From: Tannerella sp.
GTDB taxonomy: Bacteria > Bacteroidota > Bacteroidia > Bacteroidales > Tannerellaceae
Direction: 5' to 3'
Assembly (NCBI GenBank): GCA_031283915.1
Contig: JAITAY010000264.1
Location: 1-10,358 of the forward strand
DNA: 10,358 bases
Part shown: positions 8,344 through 10,358 of the stretch, in pieces
Position numbering within the stretch: position 1 is the stretch's first letter
Layout: every line of letters starts with the position of its first letter
Program-made: the position numbers and the translations under genes
Notes under the pieces: generated by a model
Database searches by the model: none
What the model was told of the DNA's origin: nothing
What the model saw: the letters and a program-made list of their open reading frames with translations, nothing else

Positions 8344-9546
8344 TTAATATGTATTGTTGTCAATTGTTTCGTTTTGGTCGGGATGCGTCATGAGCCATTT
8401 GTTCATGGACAGCGTCACTTTGTTTTGGTGAATCGTATAGTTCACCGGAGCGGACAGCTTGATGGCTTCCAATACCTGCTCCAGCGTTTCGTCTTTCAAC
8501 GTGCCCGAGAAGGAGATCTTTTTCAGGGTCTGGTCGGTGAACGAAATCCGTATGTTATACCGTCTTTCCAGTTTGACGGCCAGCGATTCCAGCGATTCTT
8601 TTTCGATGATCCAGCGTGCATCTTTCCATGAAGTATAGAGTTCGGTCGCCACATTTTTGGCGACAATCGTTTTTTCGGCCACTTTTTCCGGCAATACATG
8701 GCGGTTACCGGTCGAAGTGGCAGCAGAGGGCAACGGCGACAGCATTGTGCTGTCAACATGAATGGCGGACTTGATGACCGTCGCTTTCTGGCCGGCGGTC
8801 AATATCAGCTTGTCGGACAGGTATCCTTTTACATTCCGCAAGACCTGCACGCTACCCGATTCGACGGTCGTCTCTACCTGGTCTTCTTCCGGATAAGCTT
8901 TGATGTTGAAACTGGTTCCCAGCACTTTCAGCGTAACGGCGGAGGTTATTACGTAGAACGGTTTTTTTTCGTTCCTGGCTACGTTGAAGTATGCTTCGCC
9001 TTCGATGGAAACTTTGCGTTCGGTCTGATTGAATGCCGAGCTGTAGCGGAGTTTGCTGCCGGCATTCATCCATATCGAAGAGCTGTCGGGGAGGGTGATT
9101 ATTGATTTGGAGCCATACGGTACGGTATATTCGGTATAGTATACTTCGGTTTCCTCCGTTTCCGTTTCTCCCTGCCGGGGATAAAAATACATCGTCGCCA
9201 GCCCTGCCCCAAAGGCAAGGATGAAGACGGCGGCCTGGCGAAGCAGGTAGTTCGCCAGGTGCCGGGTATATCCGACCGTTTTTCTTCGTAACGAAGAAAA
9301 ACGGTCGGATATACCCGGCACCTGGCGGGACACTTTTGCCCACGCCTCGTCTACATTGTAATAACCCGGATCGGCGCGACGGTAATTTTTCATCAGGAAA
9401 AACATTTCCCGATATTCGTTCAGCCATTTTTCATGCTCGGGAGACAAATCCAGCCATTCCCGCAGGATTTGCACATCGGCATCGCTTGCTTCACCCGAAA
9501 ACAGCGCGACGAGGATATTGTCAATATATGTCGGTATCTGATACAC
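8344..9546 (-). CDS. FecR-like anti-sigma factor
   Basis: Inner-membrane regulator of 400 aa that would hold the neighbouring ECF sigma factor and respond to the STN domain of SusC. Residues 1 to about 72 form the cytoplasmic anti-sigma part (FSGEASDADVQILREWL, EMFFLMKNY). A single membrane segment lies at about 103-122 (RQAAVFILAFGAGLATMYFY). The periplasmic FecR domain is at about 137-237 (VPYGSKSIITLPDSSSIWMN, GEAYFNVARNEKKPFYV, LGTSFNIKAY, VESGSVQV), followed by a Ser/Thr/Pro-containing linker (about 255-300). A C-terminal DUF4974/STN-like domain is at about 315-381 (SLESLAVKLERRYNIRISF, KISFSGTLKDETLEQVL). The start is GTG: the frame stays open upstream to a stop at 9604-9606 but has no ATG, and the next ATG is residue 49, inside the anti-sigma part. 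Residues 74-98 are encoded by a perfect 75-nt palindrome. The sigma gene ends 86 nt upstream. Confidence 0.95.
   Translation of the reverse strand: MYQIPTYIDNILVALFSGEASDADVQILREWLDLSPEHEKWLNEYREMFFLMKNYRRADPGYYNVDEAWAKVSRQVPGISDRFSSLRRKTVGYTRHLANYLLRQAAVFILAFGAGLATMYFYPRQGETETEETEVYYTEYTVPYGSKSIITLPDSSSIWMNAGSKLRYSSAFNQTERKVSIEGEAYFNVARNEKKPFYVITSAVTLKVLGTSFNIKAYPEEDQVETTVESGSVQVLRNVKGYLSDKLILTAGQKATVIKSAIHVDSTMLSPLPSAATSTGNRHVLPEKVAEKTIVAKNVATELYTSWKDARWIIEKESLESLAVKLERRYNIRISFTDQTLKKISFSGTLKDETLEQVLEAIKLSAPVNYTIHQNKVTLSMNKWLMTHPDQNETIDNNTY
8738..8754. repeat. Short hairpin inside fecR gene
   Basis: GACAGCA and TGCTGTC form a perfect 7-bp stem around a 3-nt loop. It lies in the codons for the variable periplasmic linker. 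It may be chance; no function is claimed. Confidence 0.4.
9253..9327. repeat. 75-nt perfect palindrome inside fecR coding sequence
   Basis: The left arm (9253-9289, starting CGCCAGGTGCCGGG) and right arm (9291-9327, ending CCCGGCACCTGGCG) match as reverse complements at all 37 positions around one base, A9290. The match ends at 9252/9328 (T against G). It encodes exactly 25 in-frame codons, fecR residues 74-98, in the cytoplasmic linker just before the membrane segment. On the minus strand the central codon is TTA (Leu86); on the plus strand in the same register it is TAA. In mRNA it would form a very strong hairpin. It resembles in style the in-frame palindromic elements known from Rickettsia (RPEs), but no relation is shown. 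An assembly or amplification fold-back artefact is the main alternative. Confidence 0.95.
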
Positions 9547-9632
9547 TGCTAAAAATTCAATTACACAATTTATTGCGATTTCGACAAGTAAGACAATCCG
9601 CCTCTAATTTAATGTGACGGCGTTAGGTATTC

Positions 9633-10232
9633 TTAACCTTTTTGTTTGCGAAGGCGGAGCGGGTCATACGCAGACAGGGCTGTTCGCATCTTTTTGATAG
9701 CCCTTGTAATCTGCGTGCGAACGGTATTGATAGAGACATTCAGTTTTTTCGCCACTTCTTCGTAAGAGAGTCCATCCATCATGATGGAAACGAAAACTTC
9801 GCGACATTGCGGGGGCAGCGTCGCCAGCGCTTTTTCGATATGCTCGGACAGTTCCTTGTCGAGCATGGCAGTCAAGGGCGTATCGAACCCTTCGGGATGC
9901 AGCAAATCCATGTATTTAAGCTGGTATTGTACCTTTTCACGGTATCTGTTTTCTATTTCGAGGCGCTTCAGATAATTGAGTGCGGCATTGTGAACGGACG
10001 AAACGAGATAGGATTCGAGAGAGGTGTGGATATGCAGTTGCCCGCACTTTTCCCACAACCGTACAAACATGCTACAGACAATCTCTTCCGCTTCGAGGCT
10101 GTTCTCCACGATATTATCTGCATAAATGCACATGCGTTTATAATACAAGCGAAATAATCGCTCAAACGAGTCAATATCGCCCTGCTTGATTTTCTCGACA
10201 GAGATCTGTTGATCCTGGCTATTATTCTGCAT
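9633..10232 (-). CDS. ECF-family RNA polymerase sigma factor
   Basis: A 199-aa sigma-70 factor of the extracytoplasmic-function group, with only regions 2 and 4. Region 2 spans about 22-92 (DSFERLFRLYYKRMCIYA, AEEIVCSMFVRLWE, SYLVSSVHNAALNYLKR). Region 4 spans about 130-184 (EKALATLPPQCREVF, then the helix-turn-helix LSYEEVAKKLNVSINTVRTQ and ITRAIKKMR). The length and wording of these motifs match the ECF sigma factors paired with FecR-like proteins in Bacteroides glycan loci. It lies upstream of and co-directional with the anti-sigma gene, and probably drives transcription of susC and susD once released. The ATG start at 10232 has no clear Shine-Dalgarno sequence, as is usual in this phylum. 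The C-terminus is basic (LRLRKQKG). Confidence 0.96.
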   Translation of the reverse strand: MQNNSQDQQISVEKIKQGDIDSFERLFRLYYKRMCIYADNIVENSLEAEEIVCSMFVRLWEKCGQLHIHTSLESYLVSSVHNAALNYLKRLEIENRYREKVQYQLKYMDLLHPEGFDTPLTAMLDKELSEHIEKALATLPPQCREVFVSIMMDGLSYEEVAKKLNVSINTVRTQITRAIKKMRTALSAYDPLRLRKQKG

Positions 10233-10358
10233 GAAACCAAATTAAATTTTAGTACATCCGTAGCAAATAAAATAACATTTTCAATTGTCCCGAACGGAGA
10301 TACGATCCTCCCAATCCCGTTCTAAAGTAAGGTTTACAAGCGTTTTAACGCCCGATAT
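10233..10358. other. Upstream region of sigma gene
   Basis: These 126 bp hold no ORF of note. On the minus strand a TTTG (10264-10267) lies 18 bp before TTAATTTG (10238-10245), a one-mismatch fit to the Bacteroidota TTTG / TAnnTTTG promoter. It would start transcription almost at the ATG, giving a nearly leaderless mRNA, so it is only a weak candidate. No hairpin or operator was found. Confidence 0.3.

Noticed and set aside
9253..9327. Intrinsic terminator or insertion-sequence terminal repeats
   Set aside because: The palindrome lies within an intact reading frame, has no T run after it, encloses no transposase, and has only one base between its arms.
10238..10267. Possible TTTG / TTAATTTG promoter for the sigma gene
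   Set aside because: One base differs from the consensus and the predicted start would fall at the ATG itself, so it is not called as a promoter.

Overview
The window is a compact polysaccharide-utilization-type locus from a Bacteroidales member of the Bacteroidota, most likely a gut genus such as Parabacteroides or Bacteroides; the genus cannot be fixed from this sequence alone. The evidence is a SusC/SusD pair, a short ECF sigma factor of the Bacteroides type, a FecR-type anti-sigma factor with a C-terminal STN-like domain, a LASC-D-D lipoprotein signal on SusD, and the lack of clear Shine-Dalgarno sequences.

All five clear genes lie on the minus strand, so transcription runs from high to low coordinates. 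In order they are the ECF sigma factor (9633-10232), the FecR-like anti-sigma factor (8344-9546, GTG start), a SusC-like TonB-dependent transducer with an N-terminal STN domain (4422-8228), a SusD-like lipoprotein (2801-4408), and a secreted or surface glycoside hydrolase related to GH42 and clan GH-A (1-2265). A possible 20-residue basic leader peptide sits between fecR and susC.

The parts fit a trans-envelope sensing circuit. The SusC barrel with SusD binds and imports a glycan. Its periplasmic STN domain reports occupancy to the FecR-like protein in the inner membrane, which frees or activates the sigma factor to transcribe susCD. The one hydrolase present suggests a beta-galactoside-like or similar target, but the substrate is not resolved.

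Three non-coding or structural features stand out. First, a 75-nt perfect palindrome (two 37-nt arms and a single central base) lies in frame inside the fecR gene, just before the membrane segment. Second, a 42-bp tandem repeat array sits in the 535-bp gap between susD and the hydrolase gene. Third, a perfect 16-bp-stem hairpin just after susD probably terminates or attenuates transcription before the hydrolase gene.
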